In this document: positions 53,285 to 61,033 of the stretch, one piece after another
How positions within the stretch are numbered: position 1 is the first letter of the stretch
How the letters are laid out: the number at the start of each line of letters is the position of its first letter
Origin: Mycolicibacterium tokaiense
GTDB taxonomy: Bacteria; Actinomycetota; Actinomycetes; Mycobacteriales; Mycobacteriaceae
NCBI RefSeq assembly: GCF_010725885.1
Contig: NZ_AP022600.1
Coordinates: 4,898,001 to 4,962,000, forward strand
DNA: 64,000 bases
Direction of reading: 5' to 3'
Translations under genes and position numbers: made by a program
The notes under the pieces: model-generated
Told to the model about the DNA's origin: nothing
The model's input: the letters and a program-made list of their open reading frames with translations, nothing else
Database searches by the model: none

Positions 53285-56200
53285 TGCAACCACGCGATCG
53301 CGAGGCGCTGTCGTCGCTGCGTCTGACCTGGGCGCCCACCACCGACGATCTGTGGCGTTCGCAGGCCGGCCTGCATGTCAGCGGTCTCAACGAGGGTCCG
53401 CTGTCGGAGGTGCTGGCCGCCGTCGACGACGCCAGGCTGGGTCCGGACGCCAGCCCGCTCGGGGTGGTGCTGCGAGGGCAGGCCGGATCCGGCAAGACCC
53501 ACATGCTGGGCCAGGTGCGCGAGCGGGTGCAGGCCGACGGAGGATACTTCTTCATCGTCGAACTGCTGGACGCCACCAGCTTCTGGCAGTCGGCGCGCGC
53601 CGGGATCCTGGAGAGCCTGGGCCGTCCGGGCGTCACCCGCGAAACCCAGCTCAAAGACGTGCTGTGGGAACTGGCGTCGGTGGCGCACGTGTCCCGCGCC
53701 GACCGCCGCGCCATCGTCGGCGACGACGAGCTGACCCCTGACATCCTCGAGCGTTTTGTCACCGCGCTGTTCAAGGTGCACCGCGAGACGGTGCGCCAGT
53801 GCCGGCATGTGCTGCGTTCACTGGTGCTGCTCGGCGCCCTGGACTTCGGGCAGCAGGACATCGGGCAGGCGTTCCTGAGCTCCAACGACGAACCCGACGA
53901 CCGGTCTCGGTGGGGGTTGCCCGCACCCAAGGCCACCGCCCAGGAGACCGTGCGCGACATCGCCAGGGTGGTGGCGCTGGCCGGACCGATGGTGCTGGCG
54001 GTGGACCAGATCGACACCCTGTTGGCGCAGTCGCCCGAACGCACCGAGTCCTCCAGCGAGCAGACCGACAACCGCGATCTCGAACACGTCGCGCACGGCC
54101 TGATGTCGGTGCGGCAGAACATGCGGCGCACGGTGGCGGTGGTGGCATGCCTGCCCGCCGCCTGGGAGGCCATCCGGGTACGCGCGACATCGACGGTGGC
54201 CGACCGGTTCCGTGTCACCTCACCGCTGCAGGGCCTGCCGACTCCCGAGCTGGGCCGGGCGATCCTGGAGCGACGCTTTGCCGCCGCGTACGCCGGTGTG
54301 GGCTTCACCCCGCCCTACCCCAGCTGGCCGATCGCCGCGGCCGCCTTCGACGACGCCCCGGAGTACACCCCTCGGCAGCTCCTCAAGCGGGCCGACAGCC
54401 ATGTGCGGCACTGCCTGGGCACCGACACGCTGATCGAATTGACGTCGCTGTCAACGGAATCCGAGGCGGTGGAGCGCCCCGCACCCGCACCGGACGTCGA
54501 CGCCGGCGACCTCGCTGCTCTGGACGCCCGGTTCGTGGCCTACCGCAGACAGGCTGTCGCCGCGGTGGCGTTCGACCCCGAGGGCGAGGACACCACCATG
54601 CCGGAGCTGCTGGACGCGGCGCTGCGGGCGTGGATGGTCGAGGCCGGCGACGCCGGATCCGACTTCCGCGTGGACCCCCCGCCGGGTGCCAAGGTGACGC
54701 TGCACGCGCGGCTGCGTCAGAGCCTGGACGCCGACACCGACGACGAACAGCACTGGGCGTTTCGGGCCATCGCCGCGTCCAACGCCGTCGCCGCGCTCAA
54801 CCGCATCCGAAGCGCCAGCGACGCAGCAGGTCTCAACGCCACCACCGATCGCCGCAAGCTGTTCCTGCTGCGTAACTCACCGTGGCCCAGCGGCAAGAAG
54901 ACCGCCGAGGTGATCGCCGATTTCGAGGCCGCCGGCGGCCAGACGCTGCCCCTGTCGGATGAGGACCTGCGCACCATGACGGCGCTGCGTGATCTGGTGG
55001 CCGATGACAACCCCCGGCTGCAGGCCTGGCTCACCGCCCGTAAACCGGCCCACGGAATCACCGTGCTGCGCACCGCACTCGGCGACGTGGCCGATGCCCA
55101 GGCCGTCGAGGTGCCCGACGCCGTCGAGGACGCCGCAGAGGCGGCGGCACCCGCGGACCTCACACCCCGCAGCGACACCGCGATCGCCGTGGGCGTCGAC
55201 GTGGGCAGCGGCGAGCGCCAGGATGTCGAGCTCGAGGAGTTGCGCAAGCACACCGCGATCTTTGCCGGCTCGGGCTCGGGCAAGACGGTGCTGATCCGTC
55301 GCATCGTCGAGGAGTGCGCCCTGCGCGGGGTGTCCTCCATCGTCCTGGACGTCAACAACGACCTCTCCCGCCTGGGCAGCCCCTGGCCGCAAACCCCGCG
55401 GGGCTGGGACCCGGCCGATGACGCGCGGGCCGCCGAATACCTGCAGAACGCCGAGGTGCTGGTGTGGACGCCGGGCCGAGAAGCCGGGCGCCCCTTGACG
55501 TTTGCGCCCCTGCCCGATTTCGCCGGCGTGCTCGGCGATCGTGACGAGTTCGCCCAGGCGGTGGACTCGGCGGTCGCCGCACTGGAACCGCGGGCCCTGA
55601 TCACCGGCAACTCCGGCAAGGCCGGCCGGATGCGCGCGGTGCTGCGCGAGGCGCTCACCTTCTACGGCAGCCAGGGCCGCTCGGATCTGCCCGGGTTCAT
55701 CACCCTGCTCGGCGCCCTGCCCGAGCACGCCAGCACCATGACGCGGGCCGCCGAGCAGGCTGCCGAGATCGGGCAGAACCTTAAGGCCGCCGCCATCAAC
55801 GACCCGTTGTTCGGTGGCGCGGGGCAATCCGCCGATCCCGGGGTGCTGCTCACGCCGTCGCCGGGGCACCGCGCCCGCGTATCGGTGATCAGCATGATCG
55901 GACTCGCGTCCGAACAGCAGCGCGAAGGCTTCGTCAACCAGCTGCAGATGGCGTTGTTCGCCTGGATCAAACAACATCCGGCCGGCGATCGCCCCTTGGG
56001 CGGGCTGCTGGTGATGGACGAGGCGCAGAACTTCGCCCCGTCGGGCCGGTCCACCATCAGCCTGCGCAGCACCTTGGCGCTGTCGTCGCAGGCCCGTAAA
56101 TATGGGCTGGGGCTGGTTTACGCCACCCAGTCCCCCACCGGGCTGCACAACCACATTCCGGGCAATGCGGCCACCCAGTTCTACGGGCTGCTGAACTCCG

Positions 56201-56415
56201 CCACCCAGATCTCCTACGCCAAGGAGCTGGCCCGGGTGAAGGGTGGGCTGGTGCCCGACATCAGCCGGCTGCGGGCGGGCAACTTCTACCTCGCTGCCGA
56301 AGGCCAGGCCTTCCACCGGATCCGCTCGCCGTGGTGCCTGTCATTCCATCCGCAGAGCCCGCCGACGACGGAGGACGTGCTGCGGTTGGCTCAGGCCGGT
56401 CAACGAGGCGGGTGA
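53284..56415 (+). CDS. Double ATPase: N-terminal AAA and C-terminal HerA-like motor (cassette gene 3)
   Basis: 1,043 residues. First ATPase: Walker A GQAGSGKTH with Lys71 and Walker B-like VLAVDQID (about 237-244) with a following arginine-rich sensor region. Second ATPase: HerA/FtsK-type, Walker A AGSGSGKT with Lys667, Walker B LLVMDEAQNF with Asp912-Glu913, then SSQARKYGLGLVYATQSPTGLHN and ATQFYGLLNSATQ, the DUF87 pattern. The two are joined by a long helical region (about 390-640). HerA motors translocate DNA with nucleases; here the nuclease is probably gene 1. No close family is recognised. The 3' end lies in a 62-bp tandem duplication. Confidence 0.85.
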   Translation: MQPRDREALSSLRLTWAPTTDDLWRSQAGLHVSGLNEGPLSEVLAAVDDARLGPDASPLGVVLRGQAGSGKTHMLGQVRERVQADGGYFFIVELLDATSFWQSARAGILESLGRPGVTRETQLKDVLWELASVAHVSRADRRAIVGDDELTPDILERFVTALFKVHRETVRQCRHVLRSLVLLGALDFGQQDIGQAFLSSNDEPDDRSRWGLPAPKATAQETVRDIARVVALAGPMVLAVDQIDTLLAQSPERTESSSEQTDNRDLEHVAHGLMSVRQNMRRTVAVVACLPAAWEAIRVRATSTVADRFRVTSPLQGLPTPELGRAILERRFAAAYAGVGFTPPYPSWPIAAAAFDDAPEYTPRQLLKRADSHVRHCLGTDTLIELTSLSTESEAVERPAPAPDVDAGDLAALDARFVAYRRQAVAAVAFDPEGEDTTMPELLDAALRAWMVEAGDAGSDFRVDPPPGAKVTLHARLRQSLDADTDDEQHWAFRAIAASNAVAALNRIRSASDAAGLNATTDRRKLFLLRNSPWPSGKKTAEVIADFEAAGGQTLPLSDEDLRTMTALRDLVADDNPRLQAWLTARKPAHGITVLRTALGDVADAQAVEVPDAVEDAAEAAAPADLTPRSDTAIAVGVDVGSGERQDVELEELRKHTAIFAGSGSGKTVLIRRIVEECALRGVSSIVLDVNNDLSRLGSPWPQTPRGWDPADDARAAEYLQNAEVLVWTPGREAGRPLTFAPLPDFAGVLGDRDEFAQAVDSAVAALEPRALITGNSGKAGRMRAVLREALTFYGSQGRSDLPGFITLLGALPEHASTMTRAAEQAAEIGQNLKAAAINDPLFGGAGQSADPGVLLTPSPGHRARVSVISMIGLASEQQREGFVNQLQMALFAWIKQHPAGDRPLGGLLVMDEAQNFAPSGRSTISLRSTLALSSQARKYGLGLVYATQSPTGLHNHIPGNAATQFYGLLNSATQISYAKELARVKGGLVPDISRLRAGNFYLAAEGQAFHRIRSPWCLSFHPQSPPTTEDVLRLAQAGQRGG

Positions 56416-56515
56416 GGTACGAGCCCGCCGAGGAAGGGCCGGGCTTCGATGTTCAGGCCGGTCAACGAGGCGGGTGAGGTACGAGCCCGCCGAGGAAGGG
56501 CCGGGCTTCGATGTT
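56392..56515. repeat. Exact 62-bp tandem duplication at a convergent gene boundary
   Basis: 56392-56453 is repeated base for base at 56454-56515, and the first eight bases appear again at 56516-56523. Each unit carries the last 24 bp of the ATPase gene, including its stop, and a hairpin-capable segment (AGCCCG with CGGGCT). 62 is not a multiple of three, but the first copy already holds the stop, so the protein is intact. The convergent kinase gene stops at the end of copy two. Confidence 0.95.
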
Positions 56516-57138
56516 CAGGCCGGGTCGCCGTAGATCACCAGGTCGGCACGGTTGCGGGTGGCGTCGATCAGCCGGGCGTTGGGTTCGTCGCTGCGCTGCA
56601 CCCAGTCCTGGGCCTGCGCGGCGGTCTTGCCGAACTCGATGTGCCGGGCCACCAACCGGCTGACCCGCTGCTGCTCGTCGGGCACCAGGAACCAGGCCTC
56701 GTCCAGCAGGTCGCGAACCTCGCCCCACGGATCATCGGGCAGCAGCAGGTAATTGCCCTCGGTGATCACCAGCGGCACCTCCGGCGGCACGGCGATGGCG
56801 CCGGCGAAGGACTCCTCGACCTCGCGGTGGAACTCCGGGGCGTAGACCGTCCGCCCGTCCGGGTGGCGCAGCCGCTGCAACAGCGCCACGTACCCGGCGG
56901 CGTCGAACGTCGGCGGGGCGCCCTTGCGGTCGGCCAGCCCCAGGCGGGCCAGTTCCGCACCGGCGAGGTGGAATCCGTCCATCGGCACGATCACCGCCGC
57001 CGCCCCCAGCGCCGCACGCACCGCCTCGGCCACCGTGCCCTTGCCCGACCCCGGCGCTCCGGCGATGCCCAGCAGCCGCCGCTGCCCCGGGACAGCCAGC
57101 GCGGCGGCGCGGTCGATCAACGTGGCCAGGTGCATCAT
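56515..57138 (-). CDS. P-loop small-molecule kinase (uridine kinase/PanK-like fold)
   Basis: 207 residues. Walker A GAPGSGKG (about 27-34), then IVPMDGFHLAGAELARLG, with the D-G-F-H motif of nucleoside/phosphoribulo-type kinases, and PLVITEGNYLLL for Walker B. These are the features of the uridine kinase-like family whose members also phosphorylate sugars (fructose, ribulose). It is coupled to the SIS-domain gene (ATGA or TGATG with two tandem ATGs at 57138 and 57135). The pair suggests sugar or sugar-phosphate metabolism. Confidence 0.85.
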   Translation of the reverse strand: MMHLATLIDRAAALAVPGQRRLLGIAGAPGSGKGTVAEAVRAALGAAAVIVPMDGFHLAGAELARLGLADRKGAPPTFDAAGYVALLQRLRHPDGRTVYAPEFHREVEESFAGAIAVPPEVPLVITEGNYLLLPDDPWGEVRDLLDEAWFLVPDEQQRVSRLVARHIEFGKTAAQAQDWVQRSDEPNARLIDATRNRADLVIYGDPA

Positions 57139-57701
57139 TCGAGGTTGGTGTGGCGGGCGCGCATCACCTCGGCGGATTCCTGGCGCAGTGCGCGCACCCG
57201 GTTGGTGATCAGGTCGACGAGCACGAACAGAGCGATCTCGTAGCCACTGCCCATCGGCAGCACCGCTGCGGATCCCCCATCGGAGGCCATGGTCTGGGCG
57301 GAGATCACCACCACCCGGTCGGCCAGCGGGGCCGGCGGCTGGCCGGGCTCGGCGGTGAACAGCAGCACCCGGGCACCGGCCTTGGATGCCACGCCTGCCA
57401 AGGCCTCGACCATCGAGATGTTCCCCGGGCCGCAGGACAGGATCAGCAGATCACCCTGGCCGACCGCCGGGCAGGTCATCTCGCCGACGGAGTGCGCGTC
57501 CAGCCCGGCGTGGAACAGGCGCATGGTCAGGCCCTTCATCACCAGACCTTCGCGGCCCCCGGCGTAGGTGGCGATGACCTTGGCCGCGGCGATGTCGGCG
57601 GCAACGGCGTCCAGGGTCGGCGCGTCCACACTGTGGACGGCGGCGGCGACTTCCTCGATGGCGCCGTCGACGTCCGACGCGGGTGATTGCTGCTGGCTCA
57701 T
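57135..57701 (-). CDS. SIS-domain sugar-phosphate isomerase-like protein (HxlB/PHI-like)
   Basis: 188 residues. SIS fold signs: AAAKVIATYAGGREGLVMKGLTMRLFHAG, then GDLLILSCGPGNISMVEALAGVASKAGARVLLFTAEP. The closest pattern is 6-phospho-3-hexuloisomerase, but no hexulose-6-phosphate synthase gene is near. The late GYEIALFVLVDLITNRV matches the HxlB end. It is read before, and overlaps, a kinase gene, so it probably converts the kinase's product or a related phosphosugar. Confidence 0.82.
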   Translation of the reverse strand: MSQQQSPASDVDGAIEEVAAAVHSVDAPTLDAVAADIAAAKVIATYAGGREGLVMKGLTMRLFHAGLDAHSVGEMTCPAVGQGDLLILSCGPGNISMVEALAGVASKAGARVLLFTAEPGQPPAPLADRVVVISAQTMASDGGSAAVLPMGSGYEIALFVLVDLITNRVRALRQESAEVMRARHTNLE

Positions 57702-57719
57702 CGCAGCGAATCTACCGGC

Positions 57720-59018
57720 TCAGTCGGCGGCGTCCGCCCGCGCCATGGCATCGTTGTAGTCGGCAGCGTTGAACTCCTCGGCCACAACGGTTTTGGTGCC
57801 GTTGTAGACATCTCTGTCGATCTCGTCGTCGGCGGTGGCCACCAGCATCGCCACGAAGGTATCGCCGTTGACGTTGAGGAAGGTGCGGAAGATGCCGGCA
57901 AACCAGTCCACCGCGATCAGCAGACCCACGGCTTCGAACGGCAGCTCCAGCGAGGTGGCCAGGAACATGGCCACCACCGGGAAACCGCCGGGGACCGTGA
58001 TGGTGCCCATGTTCAGCAGGATGGCCAGACCCATGCCCAGCACGATCTGACCGAACGACAGCTCGATGTCACCGGCCTGGGCCAGGAACACCACCACGAT
58101 CATGTAGTTCAGGACCGCGCCGTAGGAGCCCATGGTCAGGCCGATGGACAGAGTGAAGTTGGCGACCCGCTGGCTGACGCCCACCTTCTCCACGGTGTTC
58201 TTCAGCACCGTCGGGAAGGTGACCGCCGAGCTGGTGGTCGTGATGGCGATGGCGGTCTGCTCGGCCAGCTTGCTGGGCAGCTTCGAGGGATTGAGCCGGG
58301 TGCGCACGGTCACCACCACGACGAACAACACAAACAGGATCAGCACACCGAGCAGCGTCGTCCCGAGGTACTTCAGCGCGGTGGTGACCACAGAGAAGCC
58401 CACATCCCCGGCGAGGGCGGCCAACAGGCAGAACACCCCGACGGGCGCGACGTACATCACCAGCCGGATCATGGTGAGCACGATCTGCTGGATCTGGTCG
58501 ATGAAGCCGAGCACCCGGGTGTCCCCGGTCTTGCTGATCTGGCTGCGCAGCGCGATTCCGAACAGCAGCGAGAACACGATGATGGGCACCATGGTCGCCG
58601 TCGACATGGCGTCGAACACGTTGGTGGACACGAAGTTCAGCACGGTGTCCTGCCAACCCAACGCCTCCCCCGCGGACTCCTGCAGGCTGGGGTCCAGTTC
58701 CTCGGTGAACACCATGCCGGCGCCGGGTCGGATGAGGACGCTCAGCACCCACGCGAGCACCGCCGCGACCACGGAGAAACCGAGCATCCAGGCGAAGGTG
58801 CGCACCGCGATCCTGCCGGTGCCGGTGCCGGTCATGGAACCGGTGGCCACGATCACCGACGCCATCACCAGCGGTACGATCGACATCTGGATGAGCCGGA
58901 TGAAGATGTCGCCGATGAACTTGACGTTGGCCGCCCAGTCACCGACGACCAGACCGAAGACGATGCCGGCCACGGCGGCGATTCCGATCTGGACAGCGGG
59001 GTGTCGCAGTGTGGTCAT
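57720..59018 (-). CDS. Dicarboxylate/amino acid:cation symporter (DAACS family)
   Basis: 432 residues with about eight membrane helices and two hairpins. The serine-rich re-entrant loop TTTSSAVTFPTVLKN, the TM7 NMGTITVPGG and VDWFAGIFRTFLNVNGD near the C-terminus match GltP/DctA transporters; the usual substrate-binding Asp is in VDWF and the Asn in the NVNGD stretch. It imports glutamate, aspartate or C4-dicarboxylates with Na+ or H+. 18 bp downstream of it lies the SIS gene on the same strand, but a functional link is not clear. Confidence 0.92.
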   Translation of the reverse strand: MTTLRHPAVQIGIAAVAGIVFGLVVGDWAANVKFIGDIFIRLIQMSIVPLVMASVIVATGSMTGTGTGRIAVRTFAWMLGFSVVAAVLAWVLSVLIRPGAGMVFTEELDPSLQESAGEALGWQDTVLNFVSTNVFDAMSTATMVPIIVFSLLFGIALRSQISKTGDTRVLGFIDQIQQIVLTMIRLVMYVAPVGVFCLLAALAGDVGFSVVTTALKYLGTTLLGVLILFVLFVVVVTVRTRLNPSKLPSKLAEQTAIAITTTSSAVTFPTVLKNTVEKVGVSQRVANFTLSIGLTMGSYGAVLNYMIVVVFLAQAGDIELSFGQIVLGMGLAILLNMGTITVPGGFPVVAMFLATSLELPFEAVGLLIAVDWFAGIFRTFLNVNGDTFVAMLVATADDEIDRDVYNGTKTVVAEEFNAADYNDAMARADAAD

Positions 59019-59074
59019 GGTCGCAACCTAGGTCGGCTACGTGCCGACCTCGTTGCGCCCAGGTAACCCCTGTG

Positions 59075-59497
59075 TCAGGCCGTCCTGACCAACTCGATCA
59101 CCGGGATGACGCGCTCGGTGTTGCGCTGGTACTCGGCGAACTGCGGTTCGACGGCGCACTGGCGGGCATATACCTCGTCGCGTTCGGCGCCGTCGAGAAA
59201 GCGTGCGGTGGCCTGGTAGGTCTCGGTGCCCTGTTCGACCGTGATCTGCGGGTTGGCCACCAGGTTGCGGTACCAGTCCGGGTGGGTGTCGGCGCCGCCC
59301 TTGCTGGCGAAGACGTACGACCGGTCTCCCTCGACCAGCGCGACCAGCGGGGCGATGCGCTCAGTGCCGGATTTGGCGCCGATGTGGTGCACCAGCACCA
59401 GCGGTTTGCCCTCGAAGATGCCGCCCGCCACGCCACCGCGGGCGCGGAACTCCTCGATCACGGGGTTGTTCATCGCGTCGAAGTCAGCTTTGTCCAT
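59075..59497 (-). CDS. Deazaflavin (F420)-dependent nitroreductase family protein (Ddn-like), second copy
   Basis: 140 residues. LVLVHHIGAKSGTERIAPLVALVEGDRSYVFASKGGADTHPDW is the Ddn signature, followed by NLVANPQITVEQG. It is F420H2-linked by family, with unknown substrate. It is between the symporter and the thiolase-like gene on the same strand but 37-56 bp from each. Only moderately like the copy at 33903-34316, so an old duplication at best. Confidence 0.9.
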   Translation of the reverse strand: MDKADFDAMNNPVIEEFRARGGVAGGIFEGKPLVLVHHIGAKSGTERIAPLVALVEGDRSYVFASKGGADTHPDWYRNLVANPQITVEQGTETYQATARFLDGAERDEVYARQCAVEPQFAEYQRNTERVIPVIELVRTA

Positions 59498-59534
59498 GAC
59501 TCCAGTCAGCGCCGTCGGCGCACGGCTTATTCCG

Positions 59535-61004
59535 TCAGAGCAGGGCGGCCGTGCCGTCGGCCCTCACGGTCACCTTGGTGCCGGAGATGTCGCCGGTGAC
59601 GACCTCGGCGGCGACCGCAGGGTCGGTGATCACCGCCAGGGTGCGGGCGTCCTCGGGCGTGCGTACCGCCAGGAACGCCTTCTCGGGTGCGCCGTCGCGA
59701 CCGAAGGGTGCGGTCCACGTCTCGACGGTGCCGATCCCCTCCCAGGACACCAACGCCTCGCGGGTCGGCTCGCGGTCCACGGCGTCCTGCACGTCCTCCC
59801 AGGCGAACTGGTGCGGTGGCGGTTCGCTGCTGTACACGCCGAAGGCGTGTTTGGTGAGGTAGCCGCCGTTGGCGGTGATCAGGCCGCGGGTACCGGGATT
59901 GGCCGTCAGGATCTCGGCCATGGTGGCGATCGAGTGCATGACGTAGTTGTTCCACGGTCCACCGGCGAAGGTCAGGCCACCGGTGACGGTGAGTGGGCGG
60001 GCCGGGTCATCGAGACCCAGGCCGATCTCGGCGGCGGCGATCTGCACCGCGGACGGGAAGCAGGAGTAGACGTCGACATGGGCGATCTCGTCGACTCCGG
60101 TGCCGGCGAGCTCCAGGGCCCGCCGCGCGCCGATCCGGATGGCGGGTGAGGTGTGGTACTGGAACCTCTCGGTGATCGAGTAGGTGTCGTGGGAGTCGGT
60201 ACCCGCCCACGGGAAAACCCAGCGTTCCGTGGGGATCCCGAGTTCGGTGGCGCGCCGCACCGAGGTGAGGATCAGAACCGCACCCTGGTCCACCATGTTG
60301 TTGGAGTTCATCAGCTTGGTGTAGGGCCAGCTGATCATGCGGTTGTCCGGGGCGGGCGCCCAGATGTCATCGGCGGTGTAGGCGGCATTGCTCCACGCGT
60401 GCGGATTCTGTTGCGCCACTTCGTTGAACCGTGCCCAGAGCGCGCCGATACGCATGCGGTGAGCATCCGGAGTCTCGCCGGAGGCCACCCGGATGGCCTC
60501 TTCGAACATGGGGTACACGTCCGACGGCAGCCCGAGCCCGATGCGCATCAGGGACTCTCCGGCCATCTCCATCGGATCCTCGCCGCCCGGCGGGATGGGC
60601 ACCGACTCGTCCTGCACCGGCCAGTCCGGCCGCACCCCGGCGCTCTTGAGTTTTTTCCTGGTCCGCCACGTCTCGGCTCCGGCCAGCAGCACCACCTGGT
60701 GGCGGCCGGCGATGATGTCCAGGCAGGCCTGGTTCACCAGCGATTGCGGGACGTTGCCGCCGATGCCGGTGTACACCGTGGCGGGGTTGTCCGCGCCGAT
60801 CAGCTGACCGAGCAGCAGGCCGGGATCACGGTAGCGCCAGGACAGCAGGTTGACCACCCGGATGGCGTCGACGTCGGCCAGCACCGTGTCCGTGGTGGCC
60901 TCGCGGGCTGCCGCAGCCATCAGACCGACCGGGTCGAGCTCGCCGTCGTGCTGGTTGACCTGGCCGTAACCGACCAGCACAGGAGTGGTGGGATCCAGTG
61001 ACAT
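59535..61004 (-). CDS. Thiolase-like (SCP2/acetyl-CoA acetyltransferase-type) protein, Rv1867-like
   Basis: 489 residues. Thiolase fold: DAIRVVNLLSWRY, GAETWRTRK, HVDVYSCFPSAVQIAAAEIGLG and late TANGGYLTKHAFGVYSSEPP, where the His of the GGxxxKHA motif is kept. The position of the nucleophile cysteine reads GIGGNVPQSLVNQ, so it lacks the normal catalytic Cys and may be an SCP2-type thiolase-like or retro-aldol-like protein. It lies next to CoA-transferase and aldehyde dehydrogenase genes on the same strand. M. tuberculosis Rv1867 is of similar size. Confidence 0.83.
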   Translation of the reverse strand: MSLDPTTPVLVGYGQVNQHDGELDPVGLMAAAAREATTDTVLADVDAIRVVNLLSWRYRDPGLLLGQLIGADNPATVYTGIGGNVPQSLVNQACLDIIAGRHQVVLLAGAETWRTRKKLKSAGVRPDWPVQDESVPIPPGGEDPMEMAGESLMRIGLGLPSDVYPMFEEAIRVASGETPDAHRMRIGALWARFNEVAQQNPHAWSNAAYTADDIWAPAPDNRMISWPYTKLMNSNNMVDQGAVLILTSVRRATELGIPTERWVFPWAGTDSHDTYSITERFQYHTSPAIRIGARRALELAGTGVDEIAHVDVYSCFPSAVQIAAAEIGLGLDDPARPLTVTGGLTFAGGPWNNYVMHSIATMAEILTANPGTRGLITANGGYLTKHAFGVYSSEPPPHQFAWEDVQDAVDREPTREALVSWEGIGTVETWTAPFGRDGAPEKAFLAVRTPEDARTLAVITDPAVAAEVVTGDISGTKVTVRADGTAALL

Positions 61005-61033
61005 GGGATGACCGTATCAGTAGTTGACAGGTG

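Noticed and set aside
56392..56523. A CRISPR-like direct repeat
   Set aside because: The two units are directly adjacent with no spacer and contain coding sequence, so it is a simple tandem duplication.
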